This document shows positions 11,480 through 22,544 of a DNA stretch of 64,000 bases, piece by piece. Position 1 is the stretch's first letter, and every line of letters begins with the position of its first letter. Below the pieces are notes generated by a model. That model was not told the origin of the DNA. It ran no database searches and saw only the letters and a program-made list of their open reading frames with translations. Both the position numbers and the translations under genes were made by a program. The DNA comes from Tetrastigma voinierianum (lineage: Eukaryota > Streptophyta > Magnoliopsida > Vitales > Vitaceae), in contig JAEQBH010000128.1 of NCBI GenBank assembly GCA_016808115.1, positions 1,798,001-1,862,000 on the forward strand, in the 5' to 3' direction.

Positions 11480-11710
11480 TAATTGTCAAAAGACCATAGT
11501 TTTAAAAATAATTTCAATTTTACGATAGTTGATTATCACAAAATATATTTACTCTAAAGTCATGTCTTCAATACACGATTTCGTTATTTTACATTAAAAT
11601 CATGTCTTAAAAACGCAACTCCATCATTTTGTACTAAAATCGTGTTTTGAATACATAATTACCATTTTATATTGAAATTGTGTTACGAACCGCCTTTATT
11701 ATTTCAAGAA
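11480..11710. repeat. ~42-bp tandem repeats, family also inverted at 29.7 kb
   Basis: Units built on TAAAATCGTGTTTTGAATACA recur about four times between 11,560 and 11,700. The flanking 11,380-11,560 belongs to the same family. The reverse complement of the whole stretch is at 29,680-29,990, and the duplicate copy is at 63,620-63,930. Confidence 0.72.
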
Positions 11711-11755
11711 AAATTGACAAGAATAATTCAACTTTTAGCCTTCTTCTTTAAATAA

Positions 11756-12145
11756 TCCTATATTTTTAATTAATTAGAATGTCCAAAATTTATGGGATGT
11801 CTTCCCAAAATGGTCCCATGGTAAAATTAGCGGTTAGAAGTAGGTCGAAAAATGTCATTGTCATTATTTAATTAAATTTCATTTTATTTTTTTTAAAAAT
11901 AAAATCAGTTTTGTTCCTCACTCCCTCTCTCCTCTCCTTACGTGTTACTATCTAATTAGTCCTAAATTTTTTTATTTTAAAAAAAAAAAAACAATTTGAT
12001 CCCACCTCTATACCTTTTCTTTATTGCTTGTGATTATTAAATTGTATCCCAAAATTTTTATTTAAAAAGAAAAATAATCAGTTGCATCCCCATTGTCTCT
12101 CTCTTTCCTCCTCCACCTTCCACCTTAGACAATGATAATTTTTTC
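11756..12145. other. AT-rich interval, nothing recognised
   Basis: Low-complexity AT-rich DNA with short poly-A and CT-rich runs (around 11,920-11,945 and 12,095-12,125). No repeat boundary or coding frame is recognised. Whether the duplication continues into it cannot be seen, because the right copy reaches the window end. Confidence 0.5.
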
Positions 12146-12821
12146 TGATGATGCCTTTTCAGCAGGCGAAATTTGGAGCATGTTAGGTCATTGGAGCGAC
12201 AACGGGGCCGTCATTTGGGCAGTCCGCTAGATCTGAATCATGCGTTTCTAAAACAGTAACAAAGAGAGTTAATGAGGGCTCAAAACATTTGCGCTCGATG
12301 CCTAAGTCAGCTATTTCCCATAGAAAGAATAGATTGATTGCTTTAGGGGGCGAATGTTCTACGTACCTTTCACCGATGGGGTGGCCTGGTATTTATAGTA
12401 TATGTTTTTCCCAATTGGATGATGATAAGGATTCTCTCTCATTGGATGGAGGATTTTCTGTCCTTATCGTTGTTAGATTAATAAGGGATAATTAGGAGCA
12501 GTTATTGAGAATTATCTTACTTCCCTTGTTAGTGAGATTTGATTTGATTTATAGAATATGGGCTTAGGGCATCGTATTATTGGCCATAGGCCAAATGGTA
12601 GGCTCCGTTTTGGGCCGGTGCCAGGAGCTCGGGCATTTCACTGAGCCTTCCTACTTCTTGGGCTTGGTGAGTGGGCCTGCGCACCTATTTTAAGCGATGG
12701 TGCTAAGCCGCTAGTTACGGCGGCGTGGGCGAGGTTGTATCGTTCTTGAATCGGTCGCACGACTTTCACATAGCCGTTTAAATTTGGTTTGATTAGGGCT
12801 TTATCGTCGTCAAGCGTCACA
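12146..12821 (-). mobile_element. Tat-type LTR in inverse orientation
   Basis: 12,150-12,690 is the reverse complement of 13,510-13,767 joined to 17,711-18,006, the 5' LTR of the Tat-like element. The minus strand ends in GGCATCATCA at 12,146, the same end that precedes the primer site at 18,008. No primer site follows here, so this is a solo or 3' LTR. It is uninterrupted at the place where the right-hand LTR holds a 3.9-kb insertion, giving an empty site with a single CAATG. The outer limit near 12,821 (TGTGAC on the minus strand) is a guess. Confidence 0.65.
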
Positions 12822-13396
12822 CGTAGTGGCCAGTGACTTTTTCGACTTTAAACAATTTCCTCTGGTTCCATAGTTTCTTAGAGAACATCCTTTGGCCAGT
12901 TAGCATTGTACTTCATGATGTGAAAAGCTTTTACTTTTCTACGAGTTCGGGCTTCGTTCGTGCGACGCTACACATTGAAGTCTTTTGGCGTTTTGTGATA
13001 CCTTGCTTGGGGTAGCCCTTTTCGTTTTGTTCTTAGGACTGGTGCGTCTTTCTTCCTTCTGTGTCTCTTCGATTAATATAGCGAGACGCTAGGGCTAGCT
13101 TGGTTAGGTCTTGTTCTTACTACGTCTCGATAGATTAGATTAAGTTTCCTCTTTCTTTGTGCGTAGGTGACTCCTCCGTGGCGCCGGTCGGGGCGGACAA
13201 GTGGTGCCTCCGATCGTTTAGTTGTGGTTGCTCTTCGAGACGCCCAGGGGGAACCTCCTCTCCCCTTGGGTAAAGGTAGGGTAAATTGACGGTCATCCAG
13301 TGGGATCAGATGCTCCCCGAGTCGGTCGTGCGAGAATGTTACGCGGTGGGACTGAGAGTTGAGCCTTTATAAGTTGCGGCGTTATAGGCCCCACGG
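12822..13396. other. Spacer between inverted Tat-type LTRs
   Basis: GC-richer than its surroundings, with pieces such as TGGCGCCGGTCGGGGCGGAC near 13,180 that could be Tat-derived leader or 3' sequence. No gene or clear repeat limit is seen. Confidence 0.4.
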
Positions 13397-14142
13397 TGTC
13401 AGGTCGGTCTCCCAACATTTTGACCTCTTATGTGGTCCAAGTGCCTAAGATGGTGTGCTTCTTCAAGGTGGCCTTCGATAATGGCCTCGTGGGGCAACTG
13501 ATTGGGTTTAAAAAATAGGCGCGCATGCCCACTCACCAAGCCCAAGAAGTAAGCAGGCTCAGTGAAATGCTCGGACTCCTGGCACCTGCCCAAAACAGGA
13601 GCCTAGTTCATTCGCCCCAAGGGCCAATAACACAGACAGCCTAAGAAGCCCATATTATGTAAATCAAATAAAATCTCACTAACAAGGGAAGTAAGATAAT
13701 TCTCAGTAACTGCTCCCTAATTATCTCTTATTAAATCGGCGATAAGGACATAAAATCCCCATCAATGTGTAACTTTTGAAATATACTAGTTTGAATTTGT
13801 TTTAGGGTATATTAAAAACTAGTAGATTTTTCGGAAATAAAAGCAATGAAGGCAGGAAATTAATAAGAGAGCAAAGGAGTAAATATGTAATTTGCGAGGA
13901 CCTAGTGGTCATAAATGGGAAGACAAGGTAAAGTGGTCTTTTCCACTTGAGGACATAAAGGCATAAAACAATAAGTTATATGCAAATATGAAATTTGAGA
14001 AAATATGGAATATAAATTACGAAAGAATGGAAGGACTAAATACGAAAATGAGAAAAGAGTTTAAAAATGCAAAGATTGAACATGGCCTTAACAAAAAAAA
14101 TGGGATAAGAGCAATTGGTCTCCCATTTTTAGAGACAAAAAC

Positions 14143-14222
14143 GTAAATGAGAGAGGGAGAAAGGGAGAAAGAAAGAAAGAAAGAGGAAGTGGAAGAAGAA
14201 GAAGAAGAGAAGGAGAAAGGAA
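14143..14222. repeat. GA/GAA-rich microsatellite in the solo LTR
   Basis: A nearly pure purine run (GAGAGGGAGAAAGGGAG, GAAAGAAAGAAAGA, GAAGAAGAAGAAG). The serine/leucine-rich minus-strand frames over it are shadows of the repeat. Confidence 0.8.
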
Positions 14223-15613
14223 GAATAGGTATGGAGCTATGAATTCTTGTATGAATTTCCGATACAATTGCATGATTAATAGCTTGCCCCCAAAACCTAG
14301 GAGTTTGATAAAATTTCATCCCAACATGGGTTTCTTGTTGGCATTTAGTTTCTAGGGTTTTGATAGGATTTCATCCTAACCATAAAATTATTGAGGAGTA
14401 AGGTGGTTAAACCTAAATGTACAAGAAAACATGAATCCTCCCTTTGAGGTTGATTCATGGTTTAATTGCAAAAGTAAAGGAGTTTAGGTTAGAACAAACC
14501 TATGAAATCCTTAATATTTGGTTTATGTATGGGTTATGACCCATTATAGATTTGTTTTGGGAGAGTAATTCATGGAAAAGTTTTGAAGAAAGATATGTAA
14601 TGAAAGATGAATTGAGTAAAATTGAGATTACAAGATGAATTTGGAGTGGTTTTGAAGTGTATATAGAGTATTGAGTTGATTTGGGTAGCAATCTATGGAA
14701 AAAGTGAAGAAAAACCCACATTTTGGAAGAAGCAAATTATTTTGTATCGGTGGTCGGCTCATGCCGTGCGGGTGATTACATTTTGTTTTGACCAGCGTTC
14801 GTATTTTGGCCATAACTTGCTCATTTCTGATCCTATTTGAGTGATTCAAGTTGATGGTTAAAATATACTTCAAGGAAAACCAAACATCCTGAAATAGGTA
14901 CCTTCAAATTTTGATTCTATGTGGCCCACAAATTCATAAAGTGTGGTGTCGTAAGCAATTTCTAGTTACGTTTTTGAACTTAGAGTAGTCCGGGTTGTTT
15001 AGGACATAACTCGAGTTTCGGTGCTCCAATTTTGGTGATTCTAGTTGGAGAAGAACCCTTAGCACCTTAGCTTCAAAGTAGTACAAAAGACCAGTGTCAA
15101 ATGTAAAGTTAAGATCCCCGAAAATGAAAAAATACGGTGGCTGTTGTTGCTGCTGCAGGTGCTGTGAGTTGCTGATTTTTGTCATGGCTTGCAACTTGCA
15201 TAACTCCTTCGTTAGGACTCCATCATGGGTATTCTTGGACTCTATGGAAAGCTCATTGAGTCTAGAATCTAACCATATGCTATTTAATGGAATTTGGTGC
15301 CCACATCCTGTCTGAAAATTGAATTGTTGTACCAAGTGTACTAATCGCTTGGTTAAAGTTAATTGGAATACATGGTAAGAAATGATGTAGATATGAACAA
15401 GAAATGTAACATGTATAAATGTGTTCATGAAACATGAATGTGATATGGAAAATGAAAACGAAGTGAAACATGAATATGAATATGAAGGGCAATATGTCAT
15501 GAACACATAATGTGGTTAAGCTATATATGATTATTATCACATATAACCAGAAAAAGGTAATAAATGATATGAAGACAGAATGTGATTATGATCAGTTATG
15601 AGTTTTATTTGTG

Positions 15614-15615
<2 letters not shown>

Positions 15616-15670
<55 letters not shown>
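15616..15670. repeat. (AT)n microsatellite
   Basis: About 55 bp of uninterrupted AT dinucleotides within the 3.9-kb solo LTR. Confidence 0.95.
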
Positions 15671-15671
<1 letters not shown>

Positions 15672-15782
15672 ATTTGAACTATTGTTATTCGAAATGTTTG
15701 TCAAATATAGGCATGTATGCGAGTATTTGAACTATAAGTCTGAATTGCGCATAAAAGTAAATTGATTTGAAATGTATTATGG

Positions 15783-16425
15783 AATGACCAACATGGCCAG
15801 ATTCATAAGTGAATTCATCATGAAGGTAATCGTAAAATGTGGATGTGAAATCACATTTTATTGAATGACCAACATGGCTGGGATTCTGGCTGGTCGTCGT
15901 AGAAGGTAACGTAATTCTGCGAATGTGAGATCACATTGCTACTGAATGACAAACAGGACAGGATTCACCAACTGAATTTGTCGTGAATGTCGATTTCTAT
16001 AGCCATATGTGAAATGGTAATATTGAATGTGAAACCACATTGCTACTGAATGAAAAACAGGACAGGATTCACCAGTAGATCATGCGTGAATCATCGACTA
16101 TAGCCATGTGAAATGGTAATATTGAATGCAAAATCCTGTACTTTCTTGAATGACAAAAGCGGGGCCAGGATTCTGAATCTGCTGTGAATGTCGACTTCTA
16201 TAGCCATATGTGAAATGGTAATATTGAATGCAAAATCACATTGCTACTGAATGACAAACAGGACAGGATTCACCAACTGAATCTGTCGGGAATGTTAACT
16301 TCTATAGCCATATGTGAGATGGTGATATTGAATGCGAAATCACATTGCTACTTAATGACAAACAGGACAAGATTCACCAACTGAATCTGTCATGAATGTC
16401 GACTTCTATAGCTATGCTCTTGAAA
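15783..16425 (+). repeat. ~80-105-bp minisatellite, about seven units, in solo LTR
   Basis: Units start with GAATGACAAACAGGACAGG near 15,783, 15,864, 15,944, 16,047, 16,147, 16,248 and 16,353. Most contain CTATAGCCATATGTGAAATGG and a near-palindrome of the form GAATGTGAAATCACATT. The first two units are shorter (about 80 bp) and more divergent. Confidence 0.85.
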
Positions 16426-17715
16426 TCCCACAAACCGAGAAAAAGTGAAAATGACATTAAAAAAGTGTATTTGTTTAAGTATCTTTTACATTACACGAGA
16501 CATTGTATAAAGGCATTATTTTGTAAATGCATTTGTTAAATGTGAATGTTATGGGTCTTTTAATTTGTAAATGTTTATAGGATTGCCAAAATGAAGTGCT
16601 TCCACAATTAAAGTACAAATGGAATAACAAGCAAACATGTTTTTTGAAGATAATTGAAAATGTCGGATGCTTAGGGCTCCGGCTTGGATTCGTCAAACGG
16701 GGTCAAGTCGAGGATTAGTGTGACACTTTGAAAACAAAATTTAATAAAACCAAACAAAATGTTTTGTTTGAAAATGTCGGAGTCGCTAGGGCTCGGCTGG
16801 ATCCACGCCAATGGTCGAGTTGGAGATTCGGGTCATGTTCACTTTTGAAAATGAAAATTTAATAAGCGATAACTAAAAAGAATTCGCGGCGTCCCAAATC
16901 ATGAAATGTATTTGCTAAAGGGATTTGATTAATGGCTTCGACCGTGATAATGATATGAGTATAATATGTATCGGTATCAGTCTGATTTGACCCTGTATGT
17001 ATTTGATATGACTTTGATATGTTCCGATTTGCCATTGTATATGTATAAGTTTGTTTTGAATATGATCTAACATGCCATACATGTAGAAGATGAATTGAAA
17101 CTTGTAAAAGACATGACACATGAAAGTAATACGAACAAGATAATGATATGGAATCTGAAAAGGATAAAATCTACATGTATAATATGATATGAGTTAGAAG
17201 TCACATAACAATAGGCTTTGTTATATGCATAAGGAAATGTAAATGTAAAAAGATAGTGACGGCGATTATTGTTATTGGTTGTTACTGTCTATATGTTCCC
17301 ACTAAGCGTAAAACTTAGCACGGGTGTTCAATCCGTGTAGGTACTGAAGAGGAGATAAAGAGGACAGGACATTCCACGCGTGATGCGGGCCATCTCAGAG
17401 ATAGGTGCTCACCAGTACTGTTCCGCGATATCTGATGTTTGTATTATATATGTACATGTATATGTATTTGTATAAGTAAATGAGACTTAGCATATGTGTA
17501 TAGATTTTAATGGATACCACTCCGGTGGTAGTTCATTTGTATATGTAAATGACTTTTGGTTATTACAAAAATTGTTTGTTTACCCACAGGTATAAGTTCA
17601 GCTCTGAAAAAAAAAAAAAAAAAAAGGTAAAGAGTCCTAGTATATTGTTTTGCACCCCGAAACCGGTTCGGATTCGCCAATAGGGTCGGACCGGGAATAG
17701 GGGCGTGACACAATG

Positions 17716-18006
17716 AGAGAGAATCCTTATCACTATCCAATTGGGAAAAACGCCTTCTGAATGCCGAGCCACCCCATTGGTGAAGGTCACGTGGGAACGT
17801 TCGCCCCCTAAGCCCGGTCGATCTATTCTTTATACGGGAAAGGCGGCTTAGGCATCGGGCGGCAGGCGGGGCCCAGTAGATCCTCTTTGTTATTTATTTT
17901 TTGTAGGGCGCAACATCCGGAGGTAGAGGGCCGGCCGGCGACGGCCCCGTCTTGGCCCAGCGGTCCCCAACACGCTCTAGCCCGATTCGGTTGAAAGGCA
18001 TCATCG
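17716..18006 (+). repeat. 3' part of the split Tat-type 5' LTR
   Basis: Resumes the LTR after the nested insertion. It is the inverted counterpart of 12,146-12,440 and ends GGCATCATC just before the primer-site region. Confidence 0.7.
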
Positions 18007-18007
18007 G

Positions 18008-18030
18008 TTGGCGCCGTGCAGGAATGTCGA
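18008..18030 (+). promoter_or_regulatory. Primer-binding region of the Tat-like element
   Basis: TTGGCGCCGTGCAGGAA directly follows the LTR end. A TTGGCGCCGT word followed by GGAA is the usual leader start of plant Tat/Ogre elements. Confidence 0.65.
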
Positions 18031-18900
18031 GTTCCTTTACAAATAAAAGCTAATCTCTCGATGGCGATGGTATCGACTCCCGGAATCTGAGTAAAGACCA
18101 CGCCCGATCCTCCAGGATCTGAGACCGGCCCGAGGCCCGGGGTGGGCGGCCGACCTCCGGTGGCGCATTAGAGGCGATGCGAGGCCAAACCACGGATGAG
18201 TGGAGGCACTCGTCTCATAACCAATCTTCTGCGGGAATTAGAGCGCTCACCAGAAGTACAACGCCCGCGGAGAAGCGTGACGGGCTAGGAAGGCGTAACA
18301 CCTCGGGAAGAGTGGCCACACCTCGGCCACTGCGGGGCAGACGAATCCAGTAGAACCCCGGGGCCACGGACCTCACCTAGCCCCCGGAGAAGGCGCCCAG
18401 CAAGCAATACTCGGGGACATCGAAAACAATGAGCCGACCAGTAATGGGGAGTGATCATGGGAACAAAGGTTGGTATCAACGGGGCTCGGCCACATGAAGG
18501 GTCGTAAAGGCCGAGACAGGACTCTATGGACACCTGAGTACGAAAATGATGGGTTCACAGGCTAGGGTGCTCTGCCCGCTTCGACCCGAGTTACGGATTG
18601 CGAATAGAGGCATTCGATGGAGCGAAGGATCCGTCGACCATCTTAGCACCTGGAACCCAGTGGATGGGCGCACGGATATCAAGACCCCGTACGGTGCAGA
18701 GCCTTCGCTATCACACTAAAAGGCCTGGCGTTGGCTTGGTTTAATAGGCTCCCATCGTCTTCAGTTTCCTCATTTAGAGAGCTCTTCATCGCATTCATCT
18801 CCCACTTCATTGGAGCCCAAAAACATCTGAAGCTAGGAGTTATCACTGTGTGACCATAAAGTAGGAAACCTTAAGAAAGCTTGAGGTCTTATGTCGAGGA
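18031..18900 (+). other. Leader and 5' gag of Tat-like element, unreadable
   Basis: A GC-rich stretch in the position of the 5' leader and N-terminal gag. Many stops occur in every plus frame and no domain can be assigned. Confidence 0.45.
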
Positions 18901-19560
18901 AGGTTCATCGAATCTTTGAAGGTAGATGTATCGGACGAGAAGTTCGCTATCATCGCATTCATCACTGAGCTAGGAGTTCAGTCAAAAGATTTGATGTTTT
19001 CCATCTCAAAGCATCCTCAGGCAAACATGGCCGAGGTGCTCGCTAAAGCGGAAAAGTACATTAACGTGAAGAAGCGCCACATCAAGAGAGGAAGCTCTTG
19101 ACCCATGGGAAAGCGGAACTGTGACAATAGGGAGCGAAGCCTTAGGAGACAAAGAAATTGGGAGATCTCCAGGAGGGATAGACGATCCTGGGAAGCATTA
19201 GAGACCTTTGGGACCACCTCGACATTGCTTCAATGGTATTCACCTCGGTGTTACCCCACGACCAGCCACGGTGTCGGGTCTTGCGTGAAGTACATCATGA
19301 GAAATTCCTAAGATGGCCATCACAGATAAGGACAGACCCTGCAAGAATGTACTAGGTCTTTGTGAGTTCCATAGGGACCACGGGCATCGAACGGACGATT
19401 GCATACAGCTCAGGAAGGAAATAGAATACTTGATTCGATGGGGATATCTTCGCCGCTACATAGCCTCTGAAGGTCAGGATCAAGCACAACCACCACCACC
19501 TCGGCGACCAACCCCAACTCAGCACCAACAGCCCTTGGGGGAAATCCATGTGATCTCAGG
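18901..19560 (+). pseudogene. Tat-like gag remnant with zinc knuckle
   Basis: Two frames cover this region. 18,916-19,101 encodes a C-terminal capsid-like piece (KHPQANMAEVLAKAEKYINV). 19,313 onward encodes CEFHRDHGHRTDDC, a C-x2-H-x4-H-x4-C knuckle, then IQLRKEIEYLIRWGYLRRYI, wording typical of Tat/Ogre gag. Gag packages element RNA in this family. A stop after GSS at 19,099 and a frame change between the pieces show it is broken. A proline-rich linker (QPPPPRRPTPTQHQ) follows. Confidence 0.8.
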
Positions 19561-20060
19561 AGGATTTGTAGGAGGTGGGGAGTCCAGCTCTGCCAGGAAG
19601 GCTCATTTGCATAGCATCAGGTTAGGAGAGGTAATGGAAGTGCAAGCAGTGTCCAAACTACCTCGACTCGACACCGCCATAAAATTCTCGAATTCAGACT
19701 TGGAGGGATGCCAACACCCCCATGATGATCCTTTGGTGATAAGGGCAGTTGTGGCTAACAAAACAATCCACCAGGTCCTTGTCGATAATGAAGTTCAAGC
19801 AGAGCATCATCTTTGCTTGGTTTTGACCGAATCGACATCGGAAGGAAGAAATTTGGAACGATCGACACCGCTCACGAGGATTCTTTGAGAGAAAGTGCTA
19901 CCTTTGGGGTCAATATAGTTAGTGCTCACTTTGGGAGACCCCCCGTGCCAGGCAACAACGGCAGTGAGGTTTCTCATAGTAGATGCCCCCTCTGCTTATA
20001 ACGTGTTATTAGGCAGACCCTCTCTCGGCATCGCAAAAGCCATCCCTCCGCTTACATGAT
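19561..20060 (+). pseudogene. Tat-like aspartic protease remnant
   Basis: The expected catalytic segment reads HQVLVDNEVQ (about 19,768-19,797) where functional relatives have Asp-Ser/Thr-Gly, so the active-site triad is lost as read. Downstream, in a different frame, 19,980-20,042 encodes VDAPSAYNVLLGRPSLGIAK, the conserved C-terminal protease block of Tat elements. Frames shift at least twice, and the enzyme cannot be made. Confidence 0.75.
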
Positions 20061-20399
20061 GATCAAGTTTCTACAAACGGATGGAATTGTTCGAGAGACA
20101 GTGCATGTGGCCAGGAGTATTTTCGGCATCATGGCTTAGCGATCGACAATATATACGTGGGCCAGGCTCGACATCTTGCGACGGTAAACACGACACGAGC
20201 CCTCGAAAGAAATTGGAGCACATTACATTTGGGCTGATAACCACGAACACCTCGCCTACATCGGCTCGAGCTGGCTGACCTCAAAAGCCTCCTTTCCCAC
20301 TTCTTGAAAGCGAAACGAGGATGTCTTGTGGAAGTAGGAGGGATATGGGAGGATTGACCCCTTGATAATCACTCACGAGACTAAGCCGACCGGTCCATC

Positions 20400-20960
20400 C
20401 TTCAAACCAGTCAAGTAAAAAGGAAGGAGTTTATTTCAGGAAAGACAAAAAACCGATTAATGAGGAGGTCCGCAAGCTCCTCCAGGCAGGTGCGATCAGA
20501 GAAGTGGAATACCCTGAATGGTTGGCCAATGTCGTACTCGTCAAAAAAGCGAACGATAAATGGCGGCTCTGCATCGACTTCACTGACGTCAATCGAGCAT
20601 GCCCCAAAGATAGCTTCCCTCTACCTCGGATCGACCTTATAGTAGACACCACAGCCGGCCATGAACTCCTCAGCTTTATGGATGCTTTCTCCGGTTACAA
20701 CCAAATCGACATGAGACAGGGCGACGAGAAGACCTCGATTCGATCACGGGCAAGGGACTGTGCTAGGGTAATGCCTTTTGGACTGAAAAACGCAGGAGCT
20801 ACCTACTTGAGATTGGTGAACATAATGTTCTAAAGGCAAATAGGGGCATCCATGGAGGTATATATAGACGACATGTTGGTAAAGTCAACTACGATCGAGC
20901 TCCATATAACTCATCTGGCCGAGGCATTCCCGATCTTGAAAGAGTAAAACATGAAGTTGA
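20400..20960 (+). pseudogene. Tat-like reverse transcriptase remnant
   Basis: 20,504-20,833 encodes the RT palm and fingers: YPEWLANVVLVKKAN, then CIDFTDVNRACPKDSFPLPR, then HELLSFMDAFSGYNQI and PFGLKNAGATY. A stop after NIMF at 20,831 precedes MEVYIDDMLVKS, with the catalytic YIDD at 20,861-20,872. The motif order is complete, but the premature stop separates the catalytic aspartates from the N-terminal half. This is the best preserved pol segment in the window. Confidence 0.88.
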
Positions 20961-21359
20961 ATCCAGCCAAATGCGCTTTTGGAGTCTCAATCGAAAAATT
21001 ATTGGGTTTTATAGTCAACAACCGAGGAATAGAGGCAAACTCGGATAAGATAAAAGTTGTGCTCGACATGCGAATCACCATCGAAGCATAACAAAGTCCA
21101 GCCTTACGGAAGGATAGCGGCTAAGCGTTTTGTATCGGGGGCCGGCGATAAGTATCAGCCCGCTTAGCTTCCGATTCTGAAAAAGCTTTCCAATGGGATG
21201 CATTTGCGAAGAAGCGTGCGATGCTAAGCGTATCTGAGCTCCCCCCATTACGTGGGTCCCTGCGAGGAGAGCTCTTACCACTATCTGGCGGTTCCAGTTT
21301 CTCAACTAGCCTTGTCTTGATCGGAGCCCAGAGAGTCTCCCGATCTTGACTCACGAGAG

Positions 21360-22101
21360 AGGCGAGAGGAAGGTATCGAAATGGAGAAACTGATCATGGC
21401 ATTAGTAACCACAGCCCGGAAACTCCGCCCTTACTTCCAAGCGCATACCATCGAAATCCCAATAGAATAACCGATGAAGCAAGTGTTACATAAACCAGAG
21501 ACCTCGGGAAGATTGATGAAGTGGGCCATAGGTGGCAGTTGACGTCCGATACAAACCAAAGCAACAATAAAGAGCAGATCTTAGCGGACCGTCATGAAAT
21601 TCCGCCGGCGAGCTTGCGAATGCTGGCTTGGCCTTTCGACCTCCGTTTAAGGCGTCCATAAGCGGGCGTGATGCTCAAGCGGTGGTCTTAGGGCTAATTA
21701 CGACCTCTCGGAAGAAATAGATGCTCTAGTATCTTTCGGATTTGGGTTCAGAGCTTCCAACAACAGACCCAGTATGAGGTATCATAAGCTGGATTTCGGC
21801 CTCGCCGTTCGATGATCGATCGGCTAGAGGTGTCGCGTGACTCGAGTTGGTAATAAAGCAAATAGAAGACACCTACGAGGCCAAGGGAGAAAAAATGATC
21901 CTATATCTTAAAAAGGTACGGGAATTACTGAGGAAGTTCGTACTAGTTCAATTCAAACATACGGGCGAAAGTCGCAGCGGATGCCTTGGCGCGATAAGCC
22001 TCAAAGAAGACCTCAACAAACTGACGCCCGTTGAGCACCTTTCAGAGCCCTACATGGATCTCAGCAACGAAGAGGTCCCTGTCATGTCCGAGCCGAGCTA
22101 A
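21360..22101 (+). pseudogene. RT connection / RNase H remnant (Tat-like)
   Basis: KLRPYFQAHTIEIP near 21,420-21,460 and a following KWAI segment match the RT/RNase H linker of Tat elements. 21,847-22,101 encodes DTYEAKGEKMILYLKKVREL, then a diverged RNase H tail ending before the integrase. The segment between them has several stops. In this family RNase H removes the RNA template during cDNA synthesis. Confidence 0.7.
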
Positions 22102-22112
22102 ATGGACCCCAT

Positions 22113-22422
22113 TTGAGCTACTTAATAGAAGGACTACTGCAAAATGACCCAAAAGAGGCATCAAAGCTTAGGACGAGGTCTATCAGGTTCACTATTCATC
22201 GGGGGGCCCTTTATAAGCGAGGTTTTTTCACACCCGTCCTCAAGTGCATTGCAGGGGGAGACGCCGACTACATACTGAGGGAAGTACATGAAGGCGTGTG
22301 TGGAAATCACATCGGAGCTCGGGCACTGGCGGGAAAAGTCTTATGGCAAGGATACTACTGGCCCACAATGCTCAGAGACGCTACAAAACTAGTCAGTAAA
22401 TGCAAAGTTTTCTGCGCCCAAA
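22113..22422 (+). pseudogene. Integrase zinc-binding domain, truncated
   Basis: An open stretch encodes ILREVHEGVCGNHIGARALA, then VLWQGYYWPTMLRDATKLVS and KCKVFCAQ. This is the HHCC N-terminal domain of a Ty3/gypsy integrase; the histidine pair and the YYWPTM block are kept. The cysteine pair is spaced C-x3-C as read instead of the usual C-x2-C. Homology ends at about 22,422, so the catalytic core is missing entirely. Confidence 0.82.
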
Positions 22423-22544
22423 GTTTTTACGATCAACTAATACTAGTCATTAATTACAATTTTCTACGATGAACTTTGATAATTGGTCGCTAATTTTAAT
22501 ATACAAACAATTTAAATATTTTATTTATTTATGACCCGATAATA

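Larger units (their letters stand above)
1..11755. repeat. Left copy of a long segmental duplication
   Basis: This stretch is collinear with 52,471-64,000. Paired landmarks are 1/52,471 (start of the purine-rich tract), 1,447/53,904 (Athila LTR end), 1,912/54,340 (Tekay LTR end), 9,120/61,380 (Tekay outer end), 10,362/62,613 (outer LTR end) and 11,755/64,000. The offset falls from 52,470 to 52,245, so the right copy is about 225 bp shorter. Insertion junctions and the flank beyond the outer LTR are shared, which means the nested locus was copied as a unit. Both copies run off the window, so the true ends are not seen. Confidence 0.88.
13768..17710 (+). mobile_element. Solo LTR, 3,943 bp, with perfect CAATG duplication
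   Basis: Starts TGTAAC and ends GTGACA, and is flanked by CAATG at 13,763-13,767 and 17,711-17,715. The inverted Tat LTR at 12.1-12.7 kb shows the unoccupied site with one CAATG. The ends and long size fit a chromovirus-type LTR, but no second LTR or internal region is present, so a solo LTR left by recombination is the simplest reading. It contains a GA-rich tract, an (AT)n tract and a ~100-bp minisatellite. Open frames inside it (for example minus strand 14,934-15,506) have no recognisable family. Confidence 0.85.
13397..22422 (+). mobile_element. Tat/Ogre-like Ty3/gypsy element, 3'-truncated
   Basis: A plus-strand element. The 5' LTR (from TGTCAGGTCGG at 13,397 to about 18,006) is split by a nested solo LTR; without it the LTR is about 0.67 kb. 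A primer-site region of TTGGCGCCG type follows, then gag, protease, RT, RNase H and integrase remnants up to 22,422. Homology stops inside the integrase zinc-binding domain, where AT-rich CACTA-like DNA starts. No 3' LTR is present. Lineage is inferred from the TTGGCGCCG leader, the gag knuckle and the RT wording. Confidence 0.78.

Noticed and set aside
14017..14319. Serine/leucine-rich minus-strand frames as a membrane protein
   Set aside because: They are shadows of a GA/GAA microsatellite.
14934..15506. 190-residue minus-strand open frame as a gene
   Set aside because: It lies inside the 3.9-kb solo LTR, is low in complexity with no recognisable domain, and no second copy exists in the window to test it.
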